A DNA stretch of 64,000 nucleotides from an uncultured Aquimarina sp. (lineage in GTDB: Bacteria > Bacteroidota > Bacteroidia > Flavobacteriales > Flavobacteriaceae), in assembly GCA_947502885.1 (NCBI GenBank), contig CANNBP010000015.1:1-64000 (forward strand). The letters are read 5' to 3'. The notes below the pieces were generated by a model. That model saw only the letters and a list, made by a program, of their open reading frames with translations, made no database searches and had not been told where the DNA came from. The position numbers and the translations under genes were made by a program. This document shows positions 36,518 to 45,625 of this stretch, piece after piece; the stretch's first letter is position 1; each line of letters begins with the position of its first letter.

Positions 36518-37480
36518 TTATAATGCAGGGAGAATTACTTTATCGATTACATGGATAACTCCATTAGCAGCTTGCACATCTGTTACTATTATGTTACTTA
36601 CCCTATTATTTGAATCTGTAAGTGTTGACTGGCCTGCATCTGCTGTAATATCACCTCCGAGTGTGGTTACTGTTCCGCTAGCAAGATCTTCTGCCCTAAC
36701 ATTTGTTCCTGCAACTACATGCAGATTTAATGTTGCAGTTAATGTTGCTTTGGCAATATCTGCCAAAGAACCCGCATTTAGCTCTGTCAATAAGTTAGAA
36801 AAAGCTTTATCGGTCGGCGCAAATACGGTAAAAGGTGCTGGCGAAGTTCCATTTGCAGTACTTAATGTTGCCACATAATTTTGATCAGATTGATCATCCC
36901 TGGTTAGTGCAGCAACCAAATTACTAAACTCACCATCTGCCGTAGCAAAAGTAACCACAGTAGGTAAAGAAATCACCTTATCGATAGCATGAATTACTCC
37001 ATTATCGGTATTAATATCAGCGGTCAAAACAGTAGACTCTCCATTAATAACAACACCACTTGAGGTATTAATATACATACTAATATTTGCCTTAGTTGTT
37101 GATTCTTGAGCTAAATTCTTAACATAACCGGTAGACAAATCATTAGATGTTACTTTTGCGCCTATGACATGATTTAATAATAATTGTGTTAGAGTTTCTG
37201 TAGGTACGTCTTCTAATGCCGCACCATCAAGAAAAGTTGTAAAAGCGCTATTATTAGGTGCAAAAACTGTAAAAGGTCCATCTTCTGCTAATGTTTTATC
37301 CAAACTTGTTTTTTTTAATGCTGCCAATAGTGAACTATAATCTGCATTGTTAGTTACAAAATCAGCAATTGTCATTGGGACTATAACATTTGAAGTAGCA
37401 TCATCATCGTTATTACATGAAGTAATAATGGCTAATCCACATACTATAAAAATTAAGGTGATTTTTTTTCTTAGTTTCAT
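36518..37480 (-). CDS. Fasciclin-domain lipoprotein, two FAS1 domains
   Basis: 320 residues. The lipoprotein signal is LIFIVCGLAIITSCNND (Cys22). Two FAS1 domains follow: about 40-175 (GPFTVFAPNNSAF, NGVIHAIDKVI) and about 178-320 (PFTVFAPTDKAFSNLL, NGVIHVIDKVILPAL). It is probably exported to the outer membrane or cell surface. It precedes the three-domain paralogue on the same strand and follows the duplicated-domain lipoprotein. The two FAS1 genes are related but clearly diverged. Confidence 0.92.
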   Translation of the reverse strand: MKLRKKITLIFIVCGLAIITSCNNDDDATSNVIVPMTIADFVTNNADYSSLLAALKKTSLDKTLAEDGPFTVFAPNNSAFTTFLDGAALEDVPTETLTQLLLNHVIGAKVTSNDLSTGYVKNLAQESTTKANISMYINTSSGVVINGESTVLTADINTDNGVIHAIDKVISLPTVVTFATADGEFSNLVAALTRDDQSDQNYVATLSTANGTSPAPFTVFAPTDKAFSNLLTELNAGSLADIAKATLTATLNLHVVAGTNVRAEDLASGTVTTLGGDITADAGQSTLTDSNNRVSNIIVTDVQAANGVIHVIDKVILPAL

Positions 37481-37571
37481 CGTTCTTGTGTTTTATTATT
37501 TGAATTCAATGATTAAACAACTCACAAAAAAAAACTCTAACCCTAAAAATCCATTTTAGCATTTTTTTAAC

Positions 37572-37609
37572 TTTTTGTTTTATAAAAAACAAATTTTATA
37601 AAACAAAAA
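37572..37609 (-). terminator. AT-only inverted repeat between lipoprotein and fasciclin genes
   Basis: TTTTTGTTTTATAAAA (37572-37587) pairs perfectly with TTTTATAAAACAAAAA (37594-37609) across a 6-nt loop. It lies about 100 nt after the lipoprotein stop and 90 nt before the fasciclin start. With no G/C-rich core, termination efficiency is uncertain; it could instead be a regulatory dyad. Confidence 0.45.
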
Positions 37610-37705
37610 TCATTTAATATCAGAACTAATCTAATTGAATATTTATCAATATGATACGTACTTATTTAATTGCGGATTGGAAACAAAAAAAACAGAAGTA
37701 GTTAA

Positions 37706-38383
37706 TTAGTTAGTCTCATCATTCTCATCACAAGAAACTGCATAATCCGAAATAGTAGATAATAATTCGGTATTATGCGCTGTACTCGTATGCTCACCAT
37801 TATGCAATATCATTGTAATGGGATACTTAATAGACACCGAAACATTTTCATCAAGATCACTCATAAACCCAAATACTTGGGCATCATGAATTGCTTCTAT
37901 TGTTTTAAAACTATTTGTACTACTATTAAAGGTGGTAAATTTAAAAGGGTAACCAAAATCTATACATTCTATATCATCATCTTGGGTAGAACATAAAGCT
38001 GCCAAAGATTCTAGCTGCGATTTATTTTCTATTTTTTTTTCAACATAATCATGCATTGTGATAGTAATAGGAAACTCTATTTGGATGATATCAGATGAAT
38101 GGATTGTATTATAATCTTGTATGCTAACAATTTTTTTCTCATTTCCATTAAAAGAAATAGTATAAGGCAAATTAACACTATAACAGTTACCCCCATCAAT
38201 CACATCATCATATGATCCATCATGGGTTACTATATTTTTCATTAAACCTGCTAACCTAGAATTTTGTGGAATCGTATTATCCTGAGACTCATCAATAAAC
38301 TCTCTCTCTTCTTTTTGACAAGATATACCTACCAATACAGAACATAATAATAGTATTACTACCTTCTTTATTTTCATCACCAT
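37706..38383 (-). CDS. Lipoprotein with an internally duplicated cysteine-bounded domain
   Basis: 225 residues (223 if the second ATG, at 38377, is used). A lipoprotein signal (LLLCSVLVGISCQKE) is followed by a linker and two related halves. Half 1 runs from CYSVNLPYTISFNGNEK through QIEFPITITMHDYVEKK to LESLAALC. Half 2 runs from CIDFGYPFKFTTFN through SIKYPITMILHNGEHTS to LSTISDYAVSC. Each half opens and closes with Cys and carries a (F/Y)PIT(I/M) strand, which suggests two small disulfide-closed beta domains. I recognise no named family. The gene is divergent from the ECF sigma gene across 87 bp, so a shared regulatory region is likely. It could be the surface partner of the TonB receptor. 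Confidence 0.8.
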   Translation of the reverse strand: MVMKIKKVVILLLCSVLVGISCQKEEREFIDESQDNTIPQNSRLAGLMKNIVTHDGSYDDVIDGGNCYSVNLPYTISFNGNEKKIVSIQDYNTIHSSDIIQIEFPITITMHDYVEKKIENKSQLESLAALCSTQDDDIECIDFGYPFKFTTFNSSTNSFKTIEAIHDAQVFGFMSDLDENVSVSIKYPITMILHNGEHTSTAHNTELLSTISDYAVSCDENDETN

Positions 38384-38470
38384 CGTATTTGTTTGTATTA
38401 TAACAATTTAAAAACAAAAACTCCTAACAGGATATCATTTTTTTTTTAATTTTAAAGAAATCTACTTAGG

Positions 38471-38992
38471 ATGCCTAAAAGTTTATTTAAGAATGTTTGT
38501 GATGAAAAACTATTTACTGAGCTTTTCACAAAATACTCTGAAAACCTACATAGCTTTATTTATTATAAGTATGGTAATCATATAAACCCAAAAGACAAGG
38601 TTCAAGAAGCCTATATAAAGCTCTGGAACAATTGTAAAAAAGTACCTCTTCAAAAAGTAAAGAGTTTCTTATTTACAACAGCTAACAACCTAACTTTAAA
38701 CGAAATAAAACACAACAAGGTTAAACTAAAATATCAGCAACATATAACCAACGATAAAATCAAAACTGAAGAAAATCCTCAGTTTATTTTAGAAGAGAAA
38801 GAATATCTTCAAAAGTATCAAACGGCTTTGGCCAAACTAACCGAATCACAACGTGTAGCTTTCTTGATGAATCGAGCCGAAGGCAAAAAACATAAAGAAA
38901 TTGCTGAGTTATTAGGTATATCACGCAAGGCCGTAGAAAAAAGAATCTATGGAGCTCTAGAAAAACTACGAAAAGAAATTGATGGAATTTAA
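38471..38992 (+). CDS. ECF RNA polymerase sigma factor, FecI-like
   Basis: 173 residues. Sigma-70 region 2 is at about 12-80 (LHSFIYYKYGNHINPKDKVQ, EAYIKLWNN), and region 4 at about 118-168 (LTESQRVAFLMNRAEGKKHK, EIAELLGISRKAVEKRIYGA). It lacks the long C-terminal extensions of other ECF groups. It is followed by FecR and a TonB receptor with an STN domain, the arrangement in which the receptor senses its ligand and signals through FecR to this sigma factor. It is divergent from the duplicated-domain lipoprotein, a probable target. Confidence 0.94.
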   Translation: MPKSLFKNVCDEKLFTELFTKYSENLHSFIYYKYGNHINPKDKVQEAYIKLWNNCKKVPLQKVKSFLFTTANNLTLNEIKHNKVKLKYQQHITNDKIKTEENPQFILEEKEYLQKYQTALAKLTESQRVAFLMNRAEGKKHKEIAELLGISRKAVEKRIYGALEKLRKEIDGI

Positions 38993-39055
38993 AAAATAAT
39001 ACGAACAGGACTAGGAATTTTCTGTCTTTGATTGTTATAGTATTGAAACATTGCT

Positions 39056-39961
39056 ATGAAAAAGAAAAATATAATATTAAAATGGCTGGATAACAGACAA
39101 CTTAATAAAGAAGAATCACAAGTATTTGAGCAATTAGATACCTTTGATTCTTATGTAAAAATTTCTGAGGCAGCAAAAAACTTTAAAGCTCCGGATTATC
39201 ATTTAGATGAGAATTTAAAAAATCTAAAAAGCGCATTATCTAACAACGATAAGGTTACTAATAAATTTTCATTCATATCTATATTGCTGCGTATTGCTGC
39301 GGTTTTTGTAATTGGAATAGGAGTTTACTATGCCTTTTTTAACACGCCCAATCTTACTGTTATAGCATCGGCCAATAAAAAAACTTCTTTTGAACTACCA
39401 GACTCATCAGTTGTTTCTCTTAATACTCAGTCTTCTTTAACTTACGCAAAAAAGAATTGGGTTAATGAACGTAAAGTTGATCTGACAGGAGAAGCATATT
39501 TCAAAGTTGCGAGTGGTAAAAAGTTTGATGTACAGACTTCTACCGGAACTATTAGTGTTCTTGGAACACAGTTTAATATAAAAGAAAGAGATCATTTCTT
39601 TGAAGTTTCTTGTTATGAAGGTTCTGTCAAAGTAGTTTACAACAAAAGTAGCCGTATTTTAAAGCCAGGTGATGTTTTTACTGTTATTAATAAAGAAGTA
39701 TCGCAAACCAAATTATCATCGCGATTGCCCGATTGGAAAGAAAACAAAAGTTCTTTCAAAAGTCTTCCATATCAATATATTATTAAAGAATTTGAAAGGC
39801 AGTACGACGTAAACATATCTACCAAAAACATTGATTTAACAACACTGTTCACTGGCAGTTTTATTCATACCGATATTGAAACAGCATTACAATCTATTAC
39901 TATACCAATGCGTTTACATTATACAATTGATGCAAAAAAAATAACCTTGTACAGAGAGTGA
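39056..39961 (+). CDS. FecR-family anti-sigma factor
   Basis: 301 residues. A short cytoplasmic N-terminal part (1-70) holds or releases the sigma factor. One membrane helix (about 72-95; LLRIAAVFVIGIGVYYAFF) follows, then a periplasmic FecR domain (about 105-205; LPDSSVVSLNTQSSLTYAK, VDLTGEAYFKVA, TISVLGTQFNIKE). A C-terminal DUF4974 (about 228-300; YIIKEFERQYDVNIS) should contact the STN domain of the receptor. Its stop overlaps the receptor start by 4 nt (GTGA), so receptor and anti-sigma factor are translationally coupled. Confidence 0.95.
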   Translation: MKKKNIILKWLDNRQLNKEESQVFEQLDTFDSYVKISEAAKNFKAPDYHLDENLKNLKSALSNNDKVTNKFSFISILLRIAAVFVIGIGVYYAFFNTPNLTVIASANKKTSFELPDSSVVSLNTQSSLTYAKKNWVNERKVDLTGEAYFKVASGKKFDVQTSTGTISVLGTQFNIKERDHFFEVSCYEGSVKVVYNKSSRILKPGDVFTVINKEVSQTKLSSRLPDWKENKSSFKSLPYQYIIKEFERQYDVNISTKNIDLTTLFTGSFIHTDIETALQSITIPMRLHYTIDAKKITLYRE

Positions 39962-42459
39962 ATAAAACTATAATCATCTTTTTTCATACTCTATTACTTT
40001 TTTCTCTTTTATCAACAAACGCACAAACCCAAAAAGAAGAAATTAGTCTTAGCATAGTTTTGGATGCTATCCACAAAAAATTTGGATACAACTTTTCATA
40101 CGTTGATAAGGATATAAAAAAGATAAAAGTATTAATGCCACCTGGGTCATTAGGTTTTAAAGAAACCATCTCTTATCTAGAAAAAACGACTCCATTTATT
40201 TATACAATTTTAAATGATCGTACTGTAGCTTTAAGTTTCAAATCAACATTTATAGAAATTTGTGGCATACTTACCGATAAAAACCAGAAAATCATTTCGA
40301 ATGCTACGATTCAAAGCTTAAGTGACTCGACAATTAGCAATTCAACAGGAGAGTTTAGGATAAATATTAATATGATTGGTGGAACAGTAAGTATTAATCA
40401 TATTGGATATGAATCATTAACCATTAAGGTAAATGACTTTGAAAAAGAGAAATGTAAGCAAATAACCCTTAATCCAAAAATAGAATACTTGAATGAAATT
40501 TTATTAAAGAATTATTTGGTCAAGGGTATTGATAAACAAATAGATGGATCAATTTCAATTAACTACAATGACTTTGGTTCATTACCCGGTGTTTTAGAAC
40601 CAGACCTCTTACAAACTATTCAAGCTTTGCCAGGAATCTCTAGCGTTAATGAAACCATTTCTGATATAAATGTACGGGGAGGCACTAATGATCAAAACTT
40701 AATTTTATGGGATGGTATTAAAATCTATCAATCCAGTCATTTTTTTGGTTTAATATCAGCATTCAACCCTTATTTAACAAAAAACGTAAAACTATTCAAA
40801 AATGGCTCTAGTGCAACTTATGGCGATGGAGTATCTAGTGTTATTGACATGAAAACAAGCGATAGCCTGAAGACAAAAACAGATGCTAGCATTGGTGTAA
40901 ACCTTATAAGCTTTGATGGCTATGTTGACACGCGTATCAGTAAAAAATCTTCATTACAATTTGCCATAAGACATTCGATCAATGAGATTGTTAAAACTAC
41001 TACATACAACAAATACTTTGATAAAACATTTCAAAATTCTGAAGTAATCGACAATCAAAATTCTGATAATAAATTCTCTTTTTATGACACGAATATCCGT
41101 TGGTTATATAAACTGTCTCCCAAAGATCTTATTAAGGCAAACTTACTTATCATGCATAATGATTTAAAGTTTCAAGAGAATTCTGTAAATACTCTTCAAA
41201 ACACTTCAAAAGAAAGTAGTTTAGAACAAAACAACATAGCGGGAGGATTTTTCCATCAAAGAAATTGGACCGCAAACTTTCAGAGCAAACTGCTATTCTA
41301 TGGAACAAATTATAATTTAAGATCAATTAATTCTGATATAGAAAACAATCAAAGATTATTACAGGAAAACGATGTTTTAGAAAATGGCATTAAACTAAGT
41401 ACTCATTATAAATCAAATTTTAATTTCAATATAGAAAATGGATATCAGTTTAATGAGACGGGGATTTCTAACCTTCAAGATTTAAATAATCCAACTTTTA
41501 GAAACCGTATTAAAGAAGTTCTTAGAACGCACAGTGTTTTTTCAGAATTAGAGTATAAATCTCGAGCAGGTAAAGATCATTTACATTTTGGACTTCGTCT
41601 AAATTACTTTGAAAAATTTAAGAAATATACTTTAGAACCAAGGATAAGCTTTCAAAAACAATTTGCTCATTACTTTACATTAGAAGTACTAGGTGAACTC
41701 AAAAGTCAAACAACATCTCAAATTATTGACTTTCAAAACGATTTCTTAGGTGTAGAAAATAGAAGGTGGATATTATCTAACGATCAAGACATACCAATAG
41801 TAAAAAGCGTTCAAGGATCAATTGGAATAAATTATAAAAACCATAATTGGTTAATCAATGCTGATGTTTATTATAAAGATGTAAAAGGAATCATTACACG
41901 AAGTCAAGGTTTTCAAAACCAGTTCGAATTTGCCAGAGACCACGGTAGTTACGAAGTAAAAGGTATTGATTTTTTAATCAATAAAAGATTCAGGAAAATT
42001 AGTACATGGTTTAGCTACTCATATGCAAATAACCAGTATACATTTTTAAATTTGAGTGAAACAAATTTTCCGAATAATATTGATATTAATCATCACATAA
42101 AAATTGCAGCTTCTTATACAATTAAAAACTTAAAATTGTCTGGAGGTATGAATTGGCATAGTGGAAAACCAATAACCGAACCTATCTATAGTACCCCTAT
42201 ATCAAATGACACTATAAATTATCAAAATGCTAATAGTTCTAGAGCTACTGATTATTTGAGAATTGATTTTTCTACCACTTATAAATTTAGGGTTACCAAA
42301 AAAATTAATGCACTTGTAGGAGTTTCTATCTGGAATATCTTTAATCATGAAAATATTTCGAATAAATACTATAAAACTGTAGAAGAAAACTCTATTACTG
42401 AAATAAATCAATTTGGACTAGCTACCAGCCCAAACATAGTATTTAGGCTATATTTTTGA
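39958..42459 (+). CDS. TonB-dependent receptor with STN signalling domain
   Basis: 833 residues, starting at GTG (39958) inside the fecR stop. In order: signal peptide (FFHTLLLFSLLSTNAQ); STN domain (about 26-88; LSIVLDAIHKKFGYNFSYVD); a carboxypeptidase-regulatory-like beta domain (about 95-175; ICGILTDKNQKIISNATIQS); plug (about 200-300; LLQTIQALPGISSVNETIS, DINVRGGTNDQNLILWDG); and a 22-strand-type barrel ending in Phe (IVFRLYF). It should import a ligand across the outer membrane with TonB energy and signal via FecR. The ligand is unknown; no SusD partner is encoded here. Its last 12 nt overlap the convergent GNAT gene. Confidence 0.94.
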   Translation: MNKTIIIFFHTLLLFSLLSTNAQTQKEEISLSIVLDAIHKKFGYNFSYVDKDIKKIKVLMPPGSLGFKETISYLEKTTPFIYTILNDRTVALSFKSTFIEICGILTDKNQKIISNATIQSLSDSTISNSTGEFRININMIGGTVSINHIGYESLTIKVNDFEKEKCKQITLNPKIEYLNEILLKNYLVKGIDKQIDGSISINYNDFGSLPGVLEPDLLQTIQALPGISSVNETISDINVRGGTNDQNLILWDGIKIYQSSHFFGLISAFNPYLTKNVKLFKNGSSATYGDGVSSVIDMKTSDSLKTKTDASIGVNLISFDGYVDTRISKKSSLQFAIRHSINEIVKTTTYNKYFDKTFQNSEVIDNQNSDNKFSFYDTNIRWLYKLSPKDLIKANLLIMHNDLKFQENSVNTLQNTSKESSLEQNNIAGGFFHQRNWTANFQSKLLFYGTNYNLRSINSDIENNQRLLQENDVLENGIKLSTHYKSNFNFNIENGYQFNETGISNLQDLNNPTFRNRIKEVLRTHSVFSELEYKSRAGKDHLHFGLRLNYFEKFKKYTLEPRISFQKQFAHYFTLEVLGELKSQTTSQIIDFQNDFLGVENRRWILSNDQDIPIVKSVQGSIGINYKNHNWLINADVYYKDVKGIITRSQGFQNQFEFARDHGSYEVKGIDFLINKRFRKISTWFSYSYANNQYTFLNLSETNFPNNIDINHHIKIAASYTIKNLKLSGGMNWHSGKPITEPIYSTPISNDTINYQNANSSRATDYLRIDFSTTYKFRVTKKINALVGVSIWNIFNHENISNKYYKTVEENSITEINQFGLATSPNIVFRLYF

Positions 42460-42924
42460 GATATTCTTAACTCCAATTAAAATTACACGCTCATTACCGT
42501 TTTCAGATAATACGATATCCTCTATAATTGTAAATCCTTTTTTCTCAAAAAATGGTTGAGTTATCTTGTTTATCTTTGTAGTCAACCTCTTTATATCAGC
42601 ATCTAAAGCAACTTTTTCCAAAGTTTCATACAAATCCATTGCAATACCATGTCCTTGATAATTTTGATGAACAAAAAGGTAGTCTATTGTTCCATCTCTA
42701 TTTAATAAAAAAGAACCAATAACTTCGCCATTTAACTTAGCGTTATACACAAAGTCACTTCGGAATTTATTCTTCCAATAATTCTTATTCCTTGCTAATT
42801 TTGAATATTCATTAATCTCTGACTTTGTAAAAATCTTAGAACCGTATATAGTAACCGTTTGATAAAACAAACGCTGCATCAAAGGTAAATCTTGATCTGA
42901 AGCTCTTTCTATTCGAAATTTCAT
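42448..42924 (-). CDS. GNAT family N-acetyltransferase
   Basis: 158 residues, cytoplasmic. The acetyl-CoA-binding motif is in YQGHGIAMDLYETL, preceded by the strand GTIDYLFVHQ and followed by the C-terminal FFEKKGFTIIEDIVL, all typical of the fold. The substrate cannot be inferred. Its 3' end overlaps the receptor gene by 12 bp on the opposite strand. Confidence 0.9.
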   Translation of the reverse strand: MKFRIERASDQDLPLMQRLFYQTVTIYGSKIFTKSEINEYSKLARNKNYWKNKFRSDFVYNAKLNGEVIGSFLLNRDGTIDYLFVHQNYQGHGIAMDLYETLEKVALDADIKRLTTKINKITQPFFEKKGFTIIEDIVLSENGNERVILIGVKNISKI

Positions 42925-43711
42925 TACACTAAAATAGAAAACTGATTCATACCTCCCAACAAATAGTAACTAGTATTTATAAGATTGTTCGTTTTTTCTA
43001 AAAAAAAAATGGTTACTCCTAAAAGAATAACCATTTTTAACAAACTGAATTCACATAAATTATTGGCAACCCCCCAGCTGCTCAATAAAATCTTCTATAT
43101 TTTTAAGAACCAAATATTACATCTATTTGTAATATTTATACTTATTTACTTAATAACAATTAAAATTAAGAAAACACATAACCCAATGCTTTAATCAAAA
43201 TTTCAAATCAATCCTGAGCTAATCAATAGTTAAAATTTATAGTAAATATAACATACAGTCATTTCATATTGTCATCTCACTGTACAAACGGTATATTTGA
43301 TTGTATTAAGTGCTATTCTCATTACATAAAGTGAGTTTTAACACATCAAACTATTTGCTCATTTTCAATATATAGAAGCTTAACTAATTATGCTTCTATT
43401 TATAAAACGGCTATAAGAGAAAATACCCTATCTTTTTTTTGAATAAAAATCACCCCAACTCAAAAAAAACCAATCAAACCACTGAATTACAATAAGATAA
43501 AAAACAAAAAAAATATTCGAGTTATCGAATATTTTATAAAAAAGTGAATAAAATGATTGTTATTGATTATATCAATTGAGGTAATATCACAAGAATCAAT
43601 GCTTTTTGTCTAATTATTTTAATTGACAGGCAAAAATTTCACCTATCAATCAAAACAATATGGTTCTTTAGAGTGAGTTTCTAGAAAACTTAAGAAAAGA
43701 GAGTCCTTTCC
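42925..43711. other. Gene-poor region between the GNAT gene and argS
   Basis: Three inverted repeats stand out: AAAAATGGTTA (43005-43015) with TAACCATTTTT (43028-43038); ATAGAAGC (43372-43379) with GCTTCTAT (43392-43399); and the argS terminator at 43506-43535. A 69-residue plus-strand frame at 42985-43194 begins on the first hairpin and is hydrophobic, low-complexity and without homologous features I recognise, so I do not call it a gene. A short transcript between two of the hairpins is possible. Confidence 0.4.
43506..43535 (-). terminator. Intrinsic terminator downstream of argS
   Basis: AAAATATTCGA (43510-43520) pairs perfectly with TCGAATATTTT (43525-43535) across a 4-nt loop. On the minus strand an eight-base T-run follows. 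It lies about 175 nt past the argS stop. Confidence 0.75.
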
Positions 43712-45490
43712 TTACATTCTTTCAGGAACACTAATTCCTAACAATCCTAAAGCAGACTTAATAGTTTCTCCTACTTTACCAGATATTTGAACTCTAAAGA
43801 TTTTTTCTTCCTCTGTATCTGCTCCGAAAATAGATACATTTTGAAAAAATGAGTTATATACCTTTACAAGATCATATATATAATTAGCTATCAAAGCAGG
43901 ACTAAGCTCATTTGCTGCGTTCTGTATAACTTCTGGATATATTTCTAACTGCTTGATTAACTCTTTTTCTTTTGGATTTAATTTAACACCTGTTAACTCC
44001 TGATTACTATCGAAATCCGCTTTACGTAAAATTGCTTGAATACGAGCATAAGTATATTGTATAAACGGACCTGTATTACCTTGAAAATCTACAGATTCTT
44101 CTGGATTAAAAAGTATACGTTTTCTAGGGTCAACTTTTAGAATATAATATTTTAAAGCCCCCAGTCCTATGGTACGATAGACTTCTAATTTATCTTTCTC
44201 TGAATATCCATCCAATTTACCAAGGTCTTTAGAAATATCTTCAGCGGTCTTAGTCATTTCTACAATCAAATCATCTGCATCAACAACGGTACCTTCTCTA
44301 CTCTTCATTTTTCCGGTTGGTAAATCAACCATACCATAACTTAAATGATGAAGGTTTTCTGCCCAATCATATCCTAATTTTTTTAGGATTAAAAACAATA
44401 CTTTAAAATGATAATCTTGTTCATTACCAACAGTATATATCATACCACCAATACTTGGATTATCTTTCACTCGTTGTATAGCCGTACCTATATCCTGTGT
44501 CATATATACAGAGGTGCCATCACTACGCAAGACTAATTTTTCATCAAGGCCTTCATCTGTTAGATCACACCAGACAGAACCATCATCTTTGGTAAAGAAT
44601 ACACCATTTGCCAATCCTTCTTCTATATTTCCTTTTCCTAACAAATATGTATTACTTTCATAATAATAACTATCAAAGTCTACCCCTAAAGCCTTATACG
44701 TTTCTTCAAAACCTTTATACACCCATTCATTCATAGTTCTCCATAGGGATACTACTTCTTCATTTCCAGCTTCCCATTTACGCAACATTTCTTGAGCTTC
44801 TTTTATTATAGGAGCCTCTTTCTTAGCCTCTTCTTCAGTTTTTCCATTAGTGATTAATTGACTTATTTGCTCTTTATAAATTTGATCAAATTTTACGTAA
44901 AAATTACCTACAAACTTATCTCCTTTTAGACTAGTTGATTGTGGAGTTTCTTGATTTCCATATTTTTGCCAGGCAATCATAGATTTACATATATGAATCC
45001 CTCTATCATTAATTATTTGTGTTTTATATACTCTCTTTCCACTTGCTTTTAAAATTTCGGCAACAGCATATCCCAATAAGTTATTTCTTATATGCCCCAA
45101 ATGCAAAGGTTTATTAGTATTAGGTGAAGAATATTCTACCATAATAGCTTTTCCTTCTTCGGTTGGAGCTACAAAACCAAAATTTCCTTCTTTTTGTATT
45201 TCTTCAAAGAAATTAAGATAATAAATATCAGAGATTACTAAATTCAAAAATCCCTTTACTACATTATAACTATCAATCTCTTCAACATTATCTGTCAAAT
45301 ATTCACCAACAGCCTCTCCTATTTGTACTGGATTTCCTTTTACTTGTCTTAACATAGGAAAAACGACTACGGTTATATCTCCTTCAAATTCTTTTCGTGT
45401 AGTTTGCAATTCTACAGATTCGAGATCTGCTCCATATAATTGCTTTATTGCTTCTTTTACTTTTTCTGAAATGGTATGATGTATGCTCAT
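43712..45490 (-). CDS. argS: Arginyl-tRNA synthetase
   Basis: Charges tRNA-Arg. 592 aa. An N-terminal tRNA-binding domain (about 1-105) precedes the class I core with the HIGH-type motif EYSSPNTNKPLHLGHIRNNL (about 119-138). The KMSK position reads GKMKSREGT. The C-terminal DALR anticodon domain includes FIQYTYARIQAIL. Complete and of normal length. It is a single-gene unit with a terminator downstream. Confidence 0.98.
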   Translation of the reverse strand: MSIHHTISEKVKEAIKQLYGADLESVELQTTRKEFEGDITVVVFPMLRQVKGNPVQIGEAVGEYLTDNVEEIDSYNVVKGFLNLVISDIYYLNFFEEIQKEGNFGFVAPTEEGKAIMVEYSSPNTNKPLHLGHIRNNLLGYAVAEILKASGKRVYKTQIINDRGIHICKSMIAWQKYGNQETPQSTSLKGDKFVGNFYVKFDQIYKEQISQLITNGKTEEEAKKEAPIIKEAQEMLRKWEAGNEEVVSLWRTMNEWVYKGFEETYKALGVDFDSYYYESNTYLLGKGNIEEGLANGVFFTKDDGSVWCDLTDEGLDEKLVLRSDGTSVYMTQDIGTAIQRVKDNPSIGGMIYTVGNEQDYHFKVLFLILKKLGYDWAENLHHLSYGMVDLPTGKMKSREGTVVDADDLIVEMTKTAEDISKDLGKLDGYSEKDKLEVYRTIGLGALKYYILKVDPRKRILFNPEESVDFQGNTGPFIQYTYARIQAILRKADFDSNQELTGVKLNPKEKELIKQLEIYPEVIQNAANELSPALIANYIYDLVKVYNSFFQNVSIFGADTEEEKIFRVQISGKVGETIKSALGLLGISVPERM

Positions 45491-45625
45491 CTTCTATAAT
45501 TAAGCCGTAAAGATAATAGAAATTACATAGGTGTACTAAGTGTTTTTATATCATTTATTTTCTTCTTTATTAGTAAAATAATAGACATAACCCTCTACAT
45601 TTATTCGTATCTTATACTTAAAAAA

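Noticed and set aside
42985..43194. 69-residue plus-strand frame
   Set aside because: Starts within a terminator-like hairpin, has low-complexity hydrophobic composition, and shows no promoter pair or recognised motif.
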